A stretch of DNA of 64,000 nucleotides, taken from positions 114,020 through 178,019 of the forward strand of contig JBNGIS010028185.1 in NCBI GenBank assembly GCA_049999725.1, in the 5' to 3' direction. Of this stretch, positions 10,420 through 22,105 are shown piece after piece. The stretch comes from Haplomitrium mnioides (lineage: Eukaryota; Marchantiophyta; Haplomitriopsida; Calobryales). The notes under the pieces are model-generated. The model was not told the DNA's origin. It saw only the letters and a list, made by a program, of their open reading frames with translations, and searched no databases. The position numbers and the translations under genes are program-made. Each line of letters opens with the position of its first letter. Within the stretch, counting starts at the first letter, position 1.

Positions 10420-11320
10420 ATTCGGGATGGTATTCTCTATCAAGGCCATCAAATATATGTTCCTCAAGATGATGCGCTTCAAATAGCACGTTTACAAGAA
10501 GCACATGATATTGCGATTATTGGACATCTTGGAGTAGACAAGACTATGGAGTTGCTTCAACAGACTTGGTGGTGGCCAAACCTAGCTTGAGATGTTCATG
10601 GCTTTGTTCATTCTTGTGAAAGTTGTTAACAAAACAAGGCTTTAAATCAAAAACCAGCTGGTCTTTTGCAACCATTATCGACTCCTATTGCTTGATGGGA
10701 ACATGTAAGTTTGGATCTTATCACTTCACTTCCAACCATGCCTTGTAGGTTTACGACTATTGTGGTGTTTGTATATAAGCTAAGCAAGCAAATTCATCTA
10801 GCACCGACAATGGATACGGTGGATGCTCCACAATTGGTGAAGATTTATTTTCATACAGTCTTCTGATATCATGGAATGCCAAAGATACTTATATCTCATA
10901 GAGATTCATGATTTACTGGGAAGTTTTGGCGAGAGTTATTCACACTTTTGGGTACCAAACTATCTATGTCTACGATGCATCATCATCAATCAAATGGGCA
11001 AATCAAATAGAAAAATTGCACTGTGGAGGATATGCTTTGAACGTTGATCAATGTTCATCATACAGATTGGGATAGTTTTTTACCGATTGTGGAGTTTGCA
11101 TACAACAACTCCAAACAATCAAGTACTAGTTTTTTTCCTTTATTTATTAATTCTTGTCAACATCCTCTTGTTCCCGATGGTTTAATTTCTCCTTTGTCTT
11201 CTAGTGTTCCTAGTCTTTCTACCTTTTTGCCTCATTTATCTTCCTCGTTGCAAGATGCCAAAAACCATCTTGTTATTGCTCAAAATCGGCAAAAATAGTT
11301 TGCCGATAAACATTGTCGTG
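10420..11320 (+). pseudogene. Element B integrase
   Basis: The zinc-binding domain at 10490-10640 reads HDIAIIGHLGVDKTMELL then WWWPNLA and CESC. The core follows with SLDLITSLPT near 10712, the second acidic position near 10905 (SHRDS) and NGQIK at 10990-11010, where the catalytic Glu is replaced by Lys and followed by a stop. WDSFLPIVEFAYNNSKQSST at 11068 is the conserved block after the core. Several stops; not functional. Confidence 0.8.
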
Positions 11321-11481
11321 ATTGCTCTTATGTTTTAAGTGACCAAGTTATGTTATCCACCCATAATCTTCTATTGTCTTTAGATACTCAAGTATGTAAG
11401 TTATCTTGTGCTTGGATTGGTCCTTTCTCTATTTCTTAGGTTATTTCTCCCGTTGCTTATAAATTTGATATTCCTCTTCAT

Positions 11482-11793
11482 ATGAAGATTCATCATGTGT
11501 TCCATATGTCTAAACTTAAGCCTTTTGTTCTTGGTCTATCTTCTTTTCCAAATTGTATTCAACTTCCTCCATCAGCCATTGTTCTTGATGATCATGAAGA
11601 ATTTGAAGTAGACCTTATTTTGGCGAAAAGAGTTATCAAGCGTGGGCAAAATCCACAAGTTCAATACAAGTTTTTGTGGAAAGGCTATCCACTTCATGAT
11701 GTTACTTGAGAACCTTCTTCAAATCTTGAGAATGCTCAGGAAGCTATTAAAATTTTTGAAAGTTGCAACAATGATGAGGACGTCATTGATTAG
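11482..11793 (+). pseudogene. Element B integrase C-terminus with chromodomain
   Basis: MKIHHVFHMSKLKPF is the conserved gypsy block before the chromodomain. The chromodomain follows at about 11595-11760: EEFEVDLILAKRVIKRG, then QYKFLWKGYPLHDVT and a TGA where Trp is expected, then EPSSNLENAQEAIKI. The Phe, the Trp of LWKGY and the implied Trp before EP form a near-classical aromatic cage. Chromodomains steer integration by binding histone H3 tails (family knowledge). One stop, at 11707-11709. Confidence 0.8.
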
Positions 11794-11806
11794 ACGGCGA
11801 GGATTA

Positions 11807-12241
11807 TGTAATAGTACAAGCATAAAGGTTGTGCTATTTAGAAGAAAATAGAGAATAGTGAGAGAAGTGGTAGTGAGTCACTTTTAGGGTTAAGATTGGA
11901 TTACTTGCTTTTGAAGTCACTTGTGGTGGAGAGTCACTTTTAGGTTACTTGCATTCGAAGTCACTTTTGGTAGAGAGTCACCTTTAGGGCTGAAATGAGA
12001 AGTGACTTGTAAGTGAAGGAAGAGAGATGACACACTCTTCTCTTGTATAGATAGAAGGGCTTCTTAGCCCCACTCCTCATTCTAGAGTTCCTCTCGAATC
12101 ACTTGGGTTCTTTGGTTGCTTGGCTTTTGCTTGCACTCTTGGTCTTAGCTTGGACCTTGAATTGCTTTTGGTTGAATAACTCTACTAGAGTTCACCATGA
12201 GTTCTTACTCATTTGGATTTGGTCTTTTAGATTCTTTTACA
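11807..12241 (+). repeat. Element B 3' LTR (435 bp)
   Basis: Begins TGTAATAG right after a purine-leaning tract (GGCGAGGATTA) and ends TTTTACA, giving TGTA...TACA termini. Its U3 holds a direct repeat: GAGTCACTTTTAGG-like and GAAGTCACTT-like blocks recur at about 51-base steps in 11873-11992. It is followed at once by element A's RNase H region. Confidence 0.88.
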
Positions 12242-13468
12242 ACAAGAGGCATTTCAACAGCTCAAGGATGCAGTCTGTTCTTGTCCTATTGTACTGTCCT
12301 ATGATCCAAATGCATGTTGTATAGTTGATTTTGATGCTTCTAATTTTGCTATTGGAGTAGTTTTGCAGCAAGAGTTTGAGAATGGACTTCATCCAATTGC
12401 CTTCATGTCACGTCGATTGAATGCAGCGGAAAGAAACTATTCTGCAAGGCATCGAGAGCAATTGGTAGTAGTTTATGCTACAAAAATATGGAGGCATTAT
12501 CTTTTGGGAAGACTTGTACTTATGCGCACAGACGACAAACCATTGTTGCAATCAATTCATTTGGAAAATATAACAAGTCGCCATCACCGATGGGAAGATC
12601 AATTGCAACTCTTTGAGATCAAGATCGAGTACAAGCCAAGAAGGTTCCACACCATTCTTGATGCATTGTCACGTAGGCCGGATCATGGAGTGAATACAAT
12701 GGAGGTGAGCAACAGTAGTATCTTACATTTAGATTAGTCAACTAGTGGGAGTTATCGTCAAAAACTAAAAGAAGATGCTTTCTTTAGTATGGTTCAAGCA
12801 CGATTGGCCGTCAAGGATAGTGAGTATCATTTTTTCTCCATTTGAGATGGTATTCTCTTTCGAGGCGATCAAATATATGTTCTACAAGATGATATGTTTC
12901 GAATGGCTAGTTTACAAGAAGTGCATGACATTCCTATCTCTGGGCATCTTGGAGTAGATAAAACTACAAAGTTGCTTCAACGCACTTGGTGGTGGCCTAA
13001 CCTGCCTCGAGATGTTCATGGTTTTGTTCGTTGGTGTGAAAGTTGTCAACAAAACAAAACTTTGAATAAAAAACCAGCGGGACTTCTTCAACTGTTACCA
13101 ATTCTTACTACTCATTGAAAACATGCAAGTTTGGATCTTGTCACTTTACTTCCAACTACGCCTCATGGGTTTATTGCTATTGTGGTGTTTGTGGTCAAGC
13201 TGAGTAAACAGATTCATTTAGCACCAACGGTGGATACAGTGGATGCTCCACAATTGGCAAAAATTTACTTTGATACTATTTTTTGCCATTACGGAATGCC
13301 CAAGGTGTTAGACTCTTATTAGAATCCACGTTTCACTAGAAAGTTTTAGCGAGAGTTGTTGAAACTTCTAGGAACCAAAATTTCTATGTCTACTACTTAT
13401 CATCCACAAACAAACGGGCAAACGGAGCGTGCTAATTGCACTATGGAGGACATGCTTTGCGCGTTCAT
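12242..13468 (+). pseudogene. Element A middle segment: RNase H and integrase
   Basis: Starts inside the RT/RNase H junction (CATTTCAACAGCTCAAGGATG, matching B near 9830). 12363-12737 is an open RNase H: FMSRRLNAAERNYSARHREQ, MRTDDKPLL, RHHRWEDQLQLFE, DALSRRPD. The integrase zinc domain (12894-13118) has HLGVDKTTKLLQRTWWWPNL and WCESCQQNK; the core has SLDLVTLLPTT at 13131 and the intact Glu block TNGQTERAN at 13410-13436. The frame stops at 13468, where TR-GAG1 is inserted, and continues at 21354. Confidence 0.85.
13464..13468 (+). repeat. Target-site duplication TTCAT, left of TR-GAG1
   Basis: Identical to 21349-21353, on the other side of the 7.9-kb element. Removing the element and one copy joins element A's integrase so that it is collinear with element B. 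Confidence 0.9.
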
Positions 13469-16409
13469 TGTCATAGCACATGGGCAAGCATACTGGCCAA
13501 TATACGATGATTCTGGATCATTCCTACCACGGATCTGAGCTATAATAGTTGTATTGTCACGTTTTTACTGCTTCCAGTCACATAAGGTTGACTAAGACCT
13601 TGGATAAGCCTTCTGCTCATCTGTCCTCTCTCACTCTTCCTCTCTTACTCAACCCACAACCCAAGGAAAACAATTCTCAAATAGTAGTAGATGAAATTTA
13701 AACCCTTCCTCTAAGCGGACACTCATTCACTTGCCCCTTCTCAGAACACAAGCAAGGGCCCTTCTTGACTTCAGGTACTCACCTCCATTCCTGCCATCAA
13801 GGTTGCTACTACAGTTGATTCACAACCAATGTCACTCCTTCATCAGCCTCCTCTCTCCTCAACACTGCTCCTCCAGTCATTGATAGTAAGATTTGACTTC
13901 AATACACATCACCATGAATCCATCTACAGGTCTGACTTGTGCTCCAACCAGATTAGAAGCCTCTAAAACTAAGACACAAAAAAGCAGATTTCTGTAAGTA
14001 ATCTTTAAGCTAGAATTTTAGGAGGTCAATCCTCCTCATCTTGTTGTCTCTCAGCCAAGAAGTTCAGCAGCCCTCTATGAAATCCTGAACACTCACCCAC
14101 TATATCTCCACTCTTACTTGAATAGGATTACTTCTCTCTTACACAAAGAACCATGTATAAGCCTCCTTTCAACTAACTCGTCAAAAGCTTGATGTAAGAA
14201 CAACACACTCCGCAGATCCATTTGGAACTTTCCCAAAATGTTTGTCAAACTTTCTTAGATCATCCGCAGGTCCCTTTCAAAGTTTCAAGATCACCCTTTT
14301 CTCAATCCGAATCATCAATAGATCACCCTTCCGGTCGATCAATCATTGCTCCATGTTTTCCTCGCTCATGGCAATCCTCCATTCCGTTTCTCGGATCTTC
14401 CCCATTCATATCCCTCTAAAGTGGGCTCTCCACTTAGGAAGGTTAATCGGATCCCTGTTAACCGGAATCCCCACATTGGAAGGCTAATCGGAACCCCCTT
14501 AAGTGGGCTCCCCACTTAGGAGGTTGATTTCCGCTTCATTCTTTGGATCGGACACCACGGAATCCTTGATCTTGACTCTTCGCAGATCCATTGTTCTTCA
14601 ATCAGATCGTTCGTCGCATCGTTCAGTCTCATTCTTCGCGCATCTGCTTCACTCACTCTATTTTCATTCTTCATTCAAGGACATTCAGCCTTCACCATTT
14701 TTCCTTCCAGTCACGCTGAATCCTTTGGTCGATTCCTTGCAACACATTCCTTCCTCGCAGAGATCTTCCTCATGAAGAGTCGATTCGCACAGCCTCCACC
14801 ATTCGATTTCAAATAGCCTACATAGCAGTCGTCATTCGCTCCCTCCTTTCCATTTGATTGCACAACAGAGGTTCTTCTTCCTAGGCAGCTTGATCGTTCG
14901 TCATCACTTCAACGCAATCTGCAGCCTTTGTTTTAGATCAAGCAACCTTCTTTTTTGTCTTTCGATTCCCAGTGCGGCTTTTCCTCCATTTGAGCAGGAT
15001 CGCAACTGCTAGGAGTGTCCTTCCTTTTTCGCAACATTCCCCTTCTTCAATCGATTCTTCAATGCAGCAAGAAGAAGAGGTCTTCGTAGCTTCGCTTTGT
15101 AGCATCCTCGTTCGAGCGCATAACGTGATCACAACCTTTGTTGAATTTGCAGGAGCTTGTTCGATTTCCACCAACCTTCATTCGATTTAATTTCGCAGTA
15201 AGGATGGGTAGCATCGCAGCATCAACACTTTTCGATTTCAAACCAGACCGCACTTCAACTTCTGTCATTCGAGATTTCTTCAGTAATCCTTCATTGAATT
15301 CGGAGGATCTTCTTCATTAGCTGTTCAGCTAGGGCAACCTTATTATGAGCCCAACACTTTGATTTCCCATGCCTCTTTTGCTTTCAGCATTCACAAGGTG
15401 TCTTCTCAAATCATTCGACGCAGGAAATCTTCTACCGCAGATGATCATCATATGTCGTAGCCGCAAAGGATCCATCATTTATTCAAACTCTTCAGCGCAG
15501 CAAAAGGGAGGGCCTTTGCTTCTCCATATGATTTCCCTCGTCGCACGCCATGTTGGGATTTATCCCATAAATTCTTCACGCTGATCCTATAGATGTTTAT
15601 AAGCCTACGCCTATCTCTTCCTTTTGAGAGGCAGCTCCCTAGCGGGGTGTAAGGCCACTGCGTATCCTTACATGCCCTTGGACGGACCTAGTTCAGGGCT
15701 ACAACTCCCCCTCCCAAAGGCAAGCTGTCCTCCAAGTTCAAAATGAGATAGCTGTAGGGTTAGTTCAGGGCTTGGCTTGGCCCCCAACAATAGGTTAGTT
15801 TTATTAAAATATATTATTATTATTATTTTATACTTTTTTTCTTTCCCCACAACTTTTCCTAAACTTCTAATCAAAACAAAACCTCTTACCCTATTCTTCT
15901 TATTTCAACATATTATACTATTATTCAATCCTACTAATATAATCTTTCATTTTAAGTTATTTATTACTCTGTCATATTCTACTACCCTACTCTAGTTTTA
16001 AGTCAAAAGTAGGATTCTTTATTTTATTTATTTATATTTATATTTATTTATTTATTTAGAATTGTACTAGGCTTCCTTTCCTTGCCTCACATTTCCAACC
16101 TCAGCCTTCATCGCTCCATCGGTCGATATCAAACCATATAAAAATATTATCCTCCAAAGAAAAGCCAAGAATAAACAATGTCCTCAATACATCTTGACCA
16201 CCGCTACGAGACCTTATGGAATATTCCAACTCAGTAATTGATATCTCGATAAGGTGTTTACGTTCGATAACCTCTTAATCGTCGACTTCCTCTTATATCA
16301 CCGAAATCACCTATAACATGGAGTATGCACCCTACTATAGCTGGCCCCACTACTGCAATGGAGTGTTTAACCGATCTTTCCTTCTTAAGTCCAGGACTAT
16401 GTCACCACA
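13469..16409 (-). repeat. TR-GAG1 3' LTR (left copy, 2.9 kb)
   Basis: Sense is the minus strand, so this is the 3' LTR. It is collinear with 17489-21348 except that about 885 bases (18167-19051 in the right copy) are absent, the join lying near 14148. It holds a paired palindrome (AAGTGGGCTCCCCACTT near 14500), an ATT-rich microsatellite near 15809 and no intact gene. Long plus-strand open frames in it are interrupted in one copy or the other. Confidence 0.88.
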
Positions 16410-16425
16410 TAGCCCCCTCCTCCAT
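16410..16425 (-). promoter_or_regulatory. TR-GAG1 polypurine tract
   Basis: On the minus strand ATGGAGGAGGGGGCTA lies directly before the LTR start TGTGGTGACATAG. Such a purine run primes plus-strand DNA synthesis at a 3' LTR. Its position fixes the element's direction. Confidence 0.8.
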
Positions 16426-16464
16426 TGCGCAGCGACCTCGCAAGCCTAACACGGGGTATACTTC

Positions 16465-17202
16465 TTAACCCGGGTACCGCCGCATTGACTCATTCTTCCT
16501 TTTCTGAACATGGGCCAGCTTCTTTAGGGCCTTCTTTACATAAGCTGCTCCTCTGAATTCTGCAATCAGTTCTATTTTCAATTGGACCCACGTATTTGGT
16601 GGTGCTAGTAGATTGGTGTACCACTCCAAAGCCTGCTTCCTCAGCAGCGCCTTCACTATCCGGAACCGATCTGCATTTGAAGCCTCTCCATTTGCTTCAT
16701 AGATGTTTTCAAATTCCTTGGTCCCAGTGTCCATATCTTCATCATCCTTCCCCTTGAAGTTCAGATACTTCAATTTACTTCTAAGATTATGGGGAATCGG
16801 ATTAGCCATTGCTTGAAACAAAACAACAAGGGATACTACACTTCTCAAGGTTGCACCAGGTATAGTGGCTACAGGCACAACTGAAGGTCCACTACCTGAG
16901 GTACTATGAGATGTGGCTGAATATCCAGAAGAAGAAGAAGATGGAGAAGAAGAAGAAGGTGGATTTTGTTTGAGAAAAAAAGTCAGTCCTATGATCCCAC
17001 CTGGATCAGTAGTATCAGTCCACTAAAAGGGGAAGGGTGGAGACTGAGGGTCAGAAGATTGCACAGTTCCCTCTGCCAGACCTTCTCTGCTACCACCAAC
17101 CTTTGCTGCTTTAGCCTCTAATTTAAACTCCTCTCTCTTCCCCAACCTTTCCTCTTTGTCTCTCCTTTGGCTATCCTTGTCCTCCTCGGAGAATTCAGGC
17201 AT
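16465..17202 (-). pseudogene. TR-GAG1 gag (capsid part only)
   Basis: From an ATG at 17202 (MPEFSEEDKDSQRRDKEER) the frame runs about 245 codons to 16465 with one stop near 17022. After a Ser/Pro-rich linker come the capsid motifs KYLNFKGKDDEDMDTGTKEF, ALLRKQALEWYTNL and WVQLKIELIAEFR, typical of retrotransposon gag. The frame ends 50 bases before the polypurine tract, with no zinc knuckle, protease or polymerase. It may still make capsid-like shells or parasitise a partner's (inference). Confidence 0.75.
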
Positions 17203-17312
17203 TCACATGCCCTCACTATTCTAAAGGTTCCAAGATACTCTCTCAACTGTTTACAGAATTTTTTTTCCAACTTCAATTTTTATCTCCAACTTTTGTTTTA
17301 TTATTGTTATCA

Positions 17313-17354
17313 AATTATTATTATTATTATTATTACTATTATTATTATTATTAT
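17313..17354. repeat. ATT trinucleotide microsatellite
   Basis: About 14 ATT/TTA units with one interruption (ACT), between gag and the primer-binding site of TR-GAG1. Confidence 0.9.
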
Positions 17355-17460
17355 GTATATATACTTTTTTCTAGAATTCAGAATGAATGCTAAGAATTGG
17401 GTTTTTAACAATAGTGGTTATCACAGGTTCTTAACATTCCACTACAGTATTATAACTCGG

Positions 17461-17478
17461 TCCCCGGCAACGGCTCCA
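17461..17478 (-). promoter_or_regulatory. TR-GAG1 primer-binding site (tRNA-Asp type)
   Basis: On the minus strand TGGAGCCGTTGCCGGGGA, one base from TGGCGCCGTTGCCGGGGA, the site known from many plant Tat/Athila elements. It lies 10 bases inside the LTR end at 17489. This ties the element's parentage to a Tat-like group. Confidence 0.88.
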
Positions 17479-17488
17479 AAAAGGTTCA

Positions 17489-20400
17489 TGTAGTAGCACA
17501 AGGCCAAATATATTGGCCAATATGCGAGGATCCTAGATCATTCCTACCAGGGATCTAAGCTATAATAGTTGTATTGTCACGTTTTAACTGCTTCTAGTCA
17601 CTTAAGGCTGACAGAGACCTTGGATCAGCCTTCTGCTGATATGTCCTCTCTCGTTCTTCCTCTCTTACTCAACTTACAACCCCAAGGAAAACAACTCTCA
17701 AACAGTAGTAGATGAAATTTAAACCCTTCCTCTAAGCGGACACTCATTCACTTCCCCCTTCTCCGAACACAAGCAGGGCCCTTCTCGATTTCAGTTACCT
17801 ACCTCTATTCCTGCTATCAAGGTTGCTACTACAGTTGATTCACAGCCAATATCACTCCTTCATCAACATCCTTTCTCCTCATCATTGCTACTCTTGTCAC
17901 TGATAGTAAGATCTGACTTCAATGCACATCACTATGAATCCATCTGCACATCTAAATTGTGCTCCAACCAGATTAGAAGCCACTAGAACTAAGACACACA
18001 AAGCAGATTTCTATAAGTGTTCTTTAAGTTAGAATCTCAAGAGGTCACTCCTCCTCATCTTGCTCTCCCTCAGCCAAGAAGTTCAATAGCCCTCTATGAA
18101 ATCCTCAACACTCTCCCACTAGATCTCAACTCTTACTTGAATAGGGTTACTTCTCTCTTACACAAACTCCTGATCCCACATGCAATGTCCAAAGATACCC
18201 CTCCTTGCAACATCCATGGCTACTGGATCTCAAAATCTATCTAATAGATTCTGAATCCTTGCTCACTTCCCTGAATTCAGAGAAGGCGCTCCTTTTTTGA
18301 TTAGCACACATTCATAAATTTTCCTTTACTCTATCATTCATAATTCAGATGTTCATCCCTCCTCTTAACAATCAACCATTCCAAACACCAAGGGACATCC
18401 CAACTTCCAATTCAAATAAAAATTCAAATTCCTTTATTTGAGAGATTCACAATTCAGACTTCAGATCCAACAATACTGGAGTTCCTGAATTGCAAAGGTG
18501 AGTGGCTGCTCTCCATCAAATTTCTTCCTTTCCTACACATGAGAGCTCTCTCTCTTACAAATTCTCAATTGCACTGTCCACTCACTAAGAAAATAACTGC
18601 TCAGACAACACTTATCCCCTTAGCCTTCAACTGATTTCTAACCAACACTCTATATAAGAACTTACTGTTCTTCCTCTAACTACCTTCATCTGAACTGTTA
18701 CATTAATAATCCATTACAACTAATCATAGCTATTAGGCCTCTGCCTACTGCTATCAATTATTATATACACACTAACCTATAAATAATTACTTACAACTAA
18801 CATGCTAACTAAATCCTACGCTTGATTTCCTAGACTAGATCAGCAGAACATCCATGGTAGCCTTCCTAGGATTCAGTTGGAAAGGCTCGGTTTTCCCCAA
18901 CTGTCTCCATGCTCTTAATAGGAACATTCCCCAACTTCTCTTCTTTTACTAACTCGTTGTAGGAACTCTCCCTTTTCACTAACTCTTTAACTTGCTCTTT
19001 ATAGGACCTACTCGAAGCTACTTTGGAGTTAACCTCTTTGTATCTCGTTATAAGAACCATGTATAAGCCTCCTTTCAACTAACTCGTCAAAAGCTTGATG
19101 TAAGAACAACACACTCCGTAGATCCATTTGGAACTTTCCCAAAATGTTTGTCGAACTTTCTTAGATCATCCACAGGTCCCTTTCGAACTTTCAAGATCAC
19201 CCTTTTCTTAGTCCGAATCGTCGATAGATCACCCTTCCGGCCGATCAATCATTGCTCCACGTTTTCTTCACTCGAGGCAATCCTCTGTTCCGTTCCTCGA
19301 ATCTTCCCCCTTTGGATTCCTCTTAAGTGGGCTCTCCACTTAGGAAGGTTAATCGAATCCCCGTTAACCGGAATCCCCACATCGGAAGGCTAATTGAAAC
19401 CCTCTTAAGTAGGCTCCCCACTTAAGAAGGTTGATTTCCGCTTCGTTCTTCGGATCGAACACCATGGAATCCTTGATCTTGACTCTTCGCAGATCCATTG
19501 TTCTTCAATCAGATCGTTTGTCACATCGTTCATTCTCATTCTTCGCGCATCCGCTTTGCTCATTCTCATTTGATTCTTCATTCAAGGACATTCAGCCTTC
19601 ACCATTTTTCCTTCCGGTCACGCTGAATCCTTTGGTCGATTCCTCACAACACATTTCTTCCTTGCAGAGATCTTCCTCACAGAGAGTCGATTCGCACAAC
19701 CTCCACCATTCGATTTCAAACAACCCACACAGCAGTTGTCATTCACTCCCTCCTTTACATTTGATTGCGCAATGGGGATTCTTCTTCCCAGGTAGCTCGA
19801 TCATTCGTCATCTCTTCAGCGCAGTCTGCAACCTTCGTTTTAGATCAAGTAACCTTCTTTTTCATCATTCGATTCCTAGCGAGGCCTTTCCTCCATTTGA
19901 GCGCGATCAAAGCTGCAAGGAGTCTCCTTCCCTTTTCGCAGCATTCCCCTTCTTCAATCGATTCTTCAATGCAGCAAGGAAGAGAGGTCTTCGCAGCTTC
20001 GCTTTGTAGCATCCTCGTTCGAGCGCACAACGCGATCGTAACCTTTGTTGAATTTGCAGGAGCTTGTTCAATTTCCACCAGCCTTCATTTGATTTAATTT
20101 CGTAGTAAGGATGGGCAGCAACACAACATCAACATTCTTTGATTTCAAACCAGACCGCCCTTCGAATTCTGTCATTTGAGATTTCTTCAGTAATCCTACA
20201 TTGAATTCAGAGGATCTTCTTCGTTAGTTGTTCAGCTAAGGCAACCTTGCTACGAGCCCAACACTCTGATTTCCCATGCCTCTTTCACCTTCAGCATTCA
20301 CAAGGGGTCTTTTCAAATCATTCAATGCAGCGAATCTTCTACCACAGATCATTTATCGCAGATGATCATCACAAGTCGTAGCCGCAGAGGATCCATCATT

Positions 20401-21348
20401 TATTCCAACTCTTCGACGCAGCAAAAGAGAGGGCCTTCGCTTCTCCATATGATTTCTCTCGTCACATGCCATGTCGGGATTTATCCCATAACTCTTCACG
20501 TTGATCCTACAGAAGCTTATGCCTCTCTCTTCCTTTCGAGAGGCAGCCCCCTAGCGGGGTGTAAGGCCACCACATATCCTTACACGCCCTTGGACGAACC
20601 TAGTTCAGGGCTAAACTCCCCCTCCCAAGGGCAAGCTGTACTCCAAGTTCAAAATTAGATAGGTGTAGGGTTAGTTCAGGGCTTGGCTTGGCCTCCAACA
20701 ATAGGTTAGTTTTATTAAATTATTATTATTATTATTATTATTAATTTTTTTATTCTTTTTATCTTACCCCACAACTATTCCTACACTCCTAATCAAAACA
20801 AAACCTCTTACCCTATTCTTCTTATTTTAACATATAATATTATTATTCTATCTTACTAATACACTCTTTCATTTTAAGCTATTTATTACTCTGTTCTATT
20901 CTACTACCCTACTCTAGTTTGAAGTCAGAAGTAGGATTCTTTATTTTTTTTCTTTCTCATTTTATTTATTTTGATATTTATTTATTTATTTATTTTGAAT
21001 TGTGCTAGGCTTCCTTTCCTCGCCCCACATTTCCAACCTTAGCCTTTATCGCTCTATCGGTCAATATCCAACCATATAAAAGTATTATCCTCCAAAGAAA
21101 AGCCAAGAATTAACAATGTCCTCAATACATCTTGACCACCGCTACCGAACCTTCTAGAATGTTCCAACTCAGCACTTGATATCTTGATAAGGTGTTTACG
21201 TCCGATAACCTCCTAATCGTCGGCTTCCTCTTATATTACCAAAATCACCGAAAACATGGAGTATGCACCGTGCTATAGTTGGCCCCACTGCTGCAATAAA
21301 GTGTTTAATCGATATTTCCTTCTTTAAGTCCAGGACTATGTCACCACA
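17489..21348 (-). repeat. TR-GAG1 5' LTR (right copy, 3.86 kb)
   Basis: Full-length LTR: plus-strand start TGTAGTAGCACAAGG, end ATGTCACCACA. It includes the roughly 885-base block missing from the left copy. An ATT run lies near 20717-20742, and the AAGTGGGCTC palindromes lie near 19325-19430. A 192-codon plus-strand open frame (19431-20009) is antisense to the element and not kept in the left LTR, so it is not called a gene. Confidence 0.9.
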
Positions 21349-22105
21349 TTCATCAATGTTCATCACACCGATTAGGATATTTTTTATCAGCTATGGAGTT
21401 TTCCTACAACAACTCCAAATGATTAAGTGCTAGGTTTTCTCCTTTCTTTCTTAATTTGGCTCTACATCCTCTTGTTCCCAATGGTTTTCTTTTCTCCTAC
21501 TTTTTCTAATGTTTCCAATATTTCTACTTTTTTGTCTCATTTATCTTCTTTTTTGCAAGATGCTCGCAACCATCTTACTGATGCTCAAAATTAGCAAAAA
21601 AAATATGCCAATAGCCATCGTCGTGATTATGTTTTAAGTAAGCAAGTTATATTATCCACTCATGATCTTCCATTTTCTTTTGATACTCAAGTTCGTAAGT
21701 TATTTCTTGCTTGGATTGGTCCTTTCTCTATTTCTTATGTTATTTCTCCTATCGTTTATAAACTTGATCTTCCTCTTCATATGAAGATTCATCATGTGTT
21801 TCATGTGTCTATACTTAAGCCTTTTGTTCCTAGTCCATCTTCTTTTCCAAATCATGTTCAACTTCCTCCTCCAGCCATTGTTCTTGATAATCGTGAAGAA
21901 TTTAAAGTAGACCGTATTTTGGCGAAAAGAGTTATCAAGCGCGGACGACATCCACAAGTTCAATACAAGGTTTTGTGGAAAGGCTATCCACTTCATGATG
22001 CTACTTCGGACGCATCTTCAAATCTTGAGAATACTCAAGAAGCTATTAAAATTTTAGAAAGTTTTGGCAATGACGAGGACGTCATCGTCTAGACAACGGG
22101 GATTA
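21349..22105 (+). pseudogene. Element A integrase end and chromodomain
   Basis: After the second TTCAT copy the reading is INVHHTD-like, then continues with the block seen in B at 11041-11300, in broken frames. 21781-22092 is open for 103 residues: MKIHHVFHVSILKPFVPSPS, VQLPPPAIVLDN, chromodomain EEFKVDRILAKRVIKRGRHP then QYKVLWKGYPLHDAT and SNLENTQEAIKIL. The Trp before E-P in the cage is replaced (SDASS). It stops at 22090, just before the LTR. Confidence 0.82.

Larger units (their letters stand above)
7475..12241 (+). mobile_element. Element B (chromovirus), nearly full length
   Basis: Order on the plus strand: truncated 5' LTR (7475-7714), primer-binding site, gag, protease, RT, RNase H, integrase, chromodomain, complete 3' LTR (11807-12241). 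The last ~240 bases of the two LTRs differ at roughly 17 places by eye, so it is not recent. It lies within element A: A's RT stops at its left edge and A's RNase H begins at its right edge. No target duplication can be read because the 5' LTR start is lost. Confidence 0.85.
13469..21348 (-). mobile_element. TR-GAG1: gag-only element with very long LTRs
   Basis: Both ends match each other: left LTR 13469-16409, right LTR 17489-21348, each TG...CA. They surround only about 1.1 kb of internal DNA, with a minus-strand gag, a polypurine tract at one end and a tRNA-Asp-type primer-binding site at the other. The TTCAT duplication shows it integrated as a unit. With no pol it would need another element's enzymes. 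This layout matches the classes described as LARD and TR-GAG. Confidence 0.92.

Noticed and set aside
19431-20009. 192-codon plus-strand open frame
   Set aside because: It lies in the TR-GAG1 LTR, antisense to the element, Ser/Phe/His-rich, and the left LTR copy (14503-14775) breaks it.
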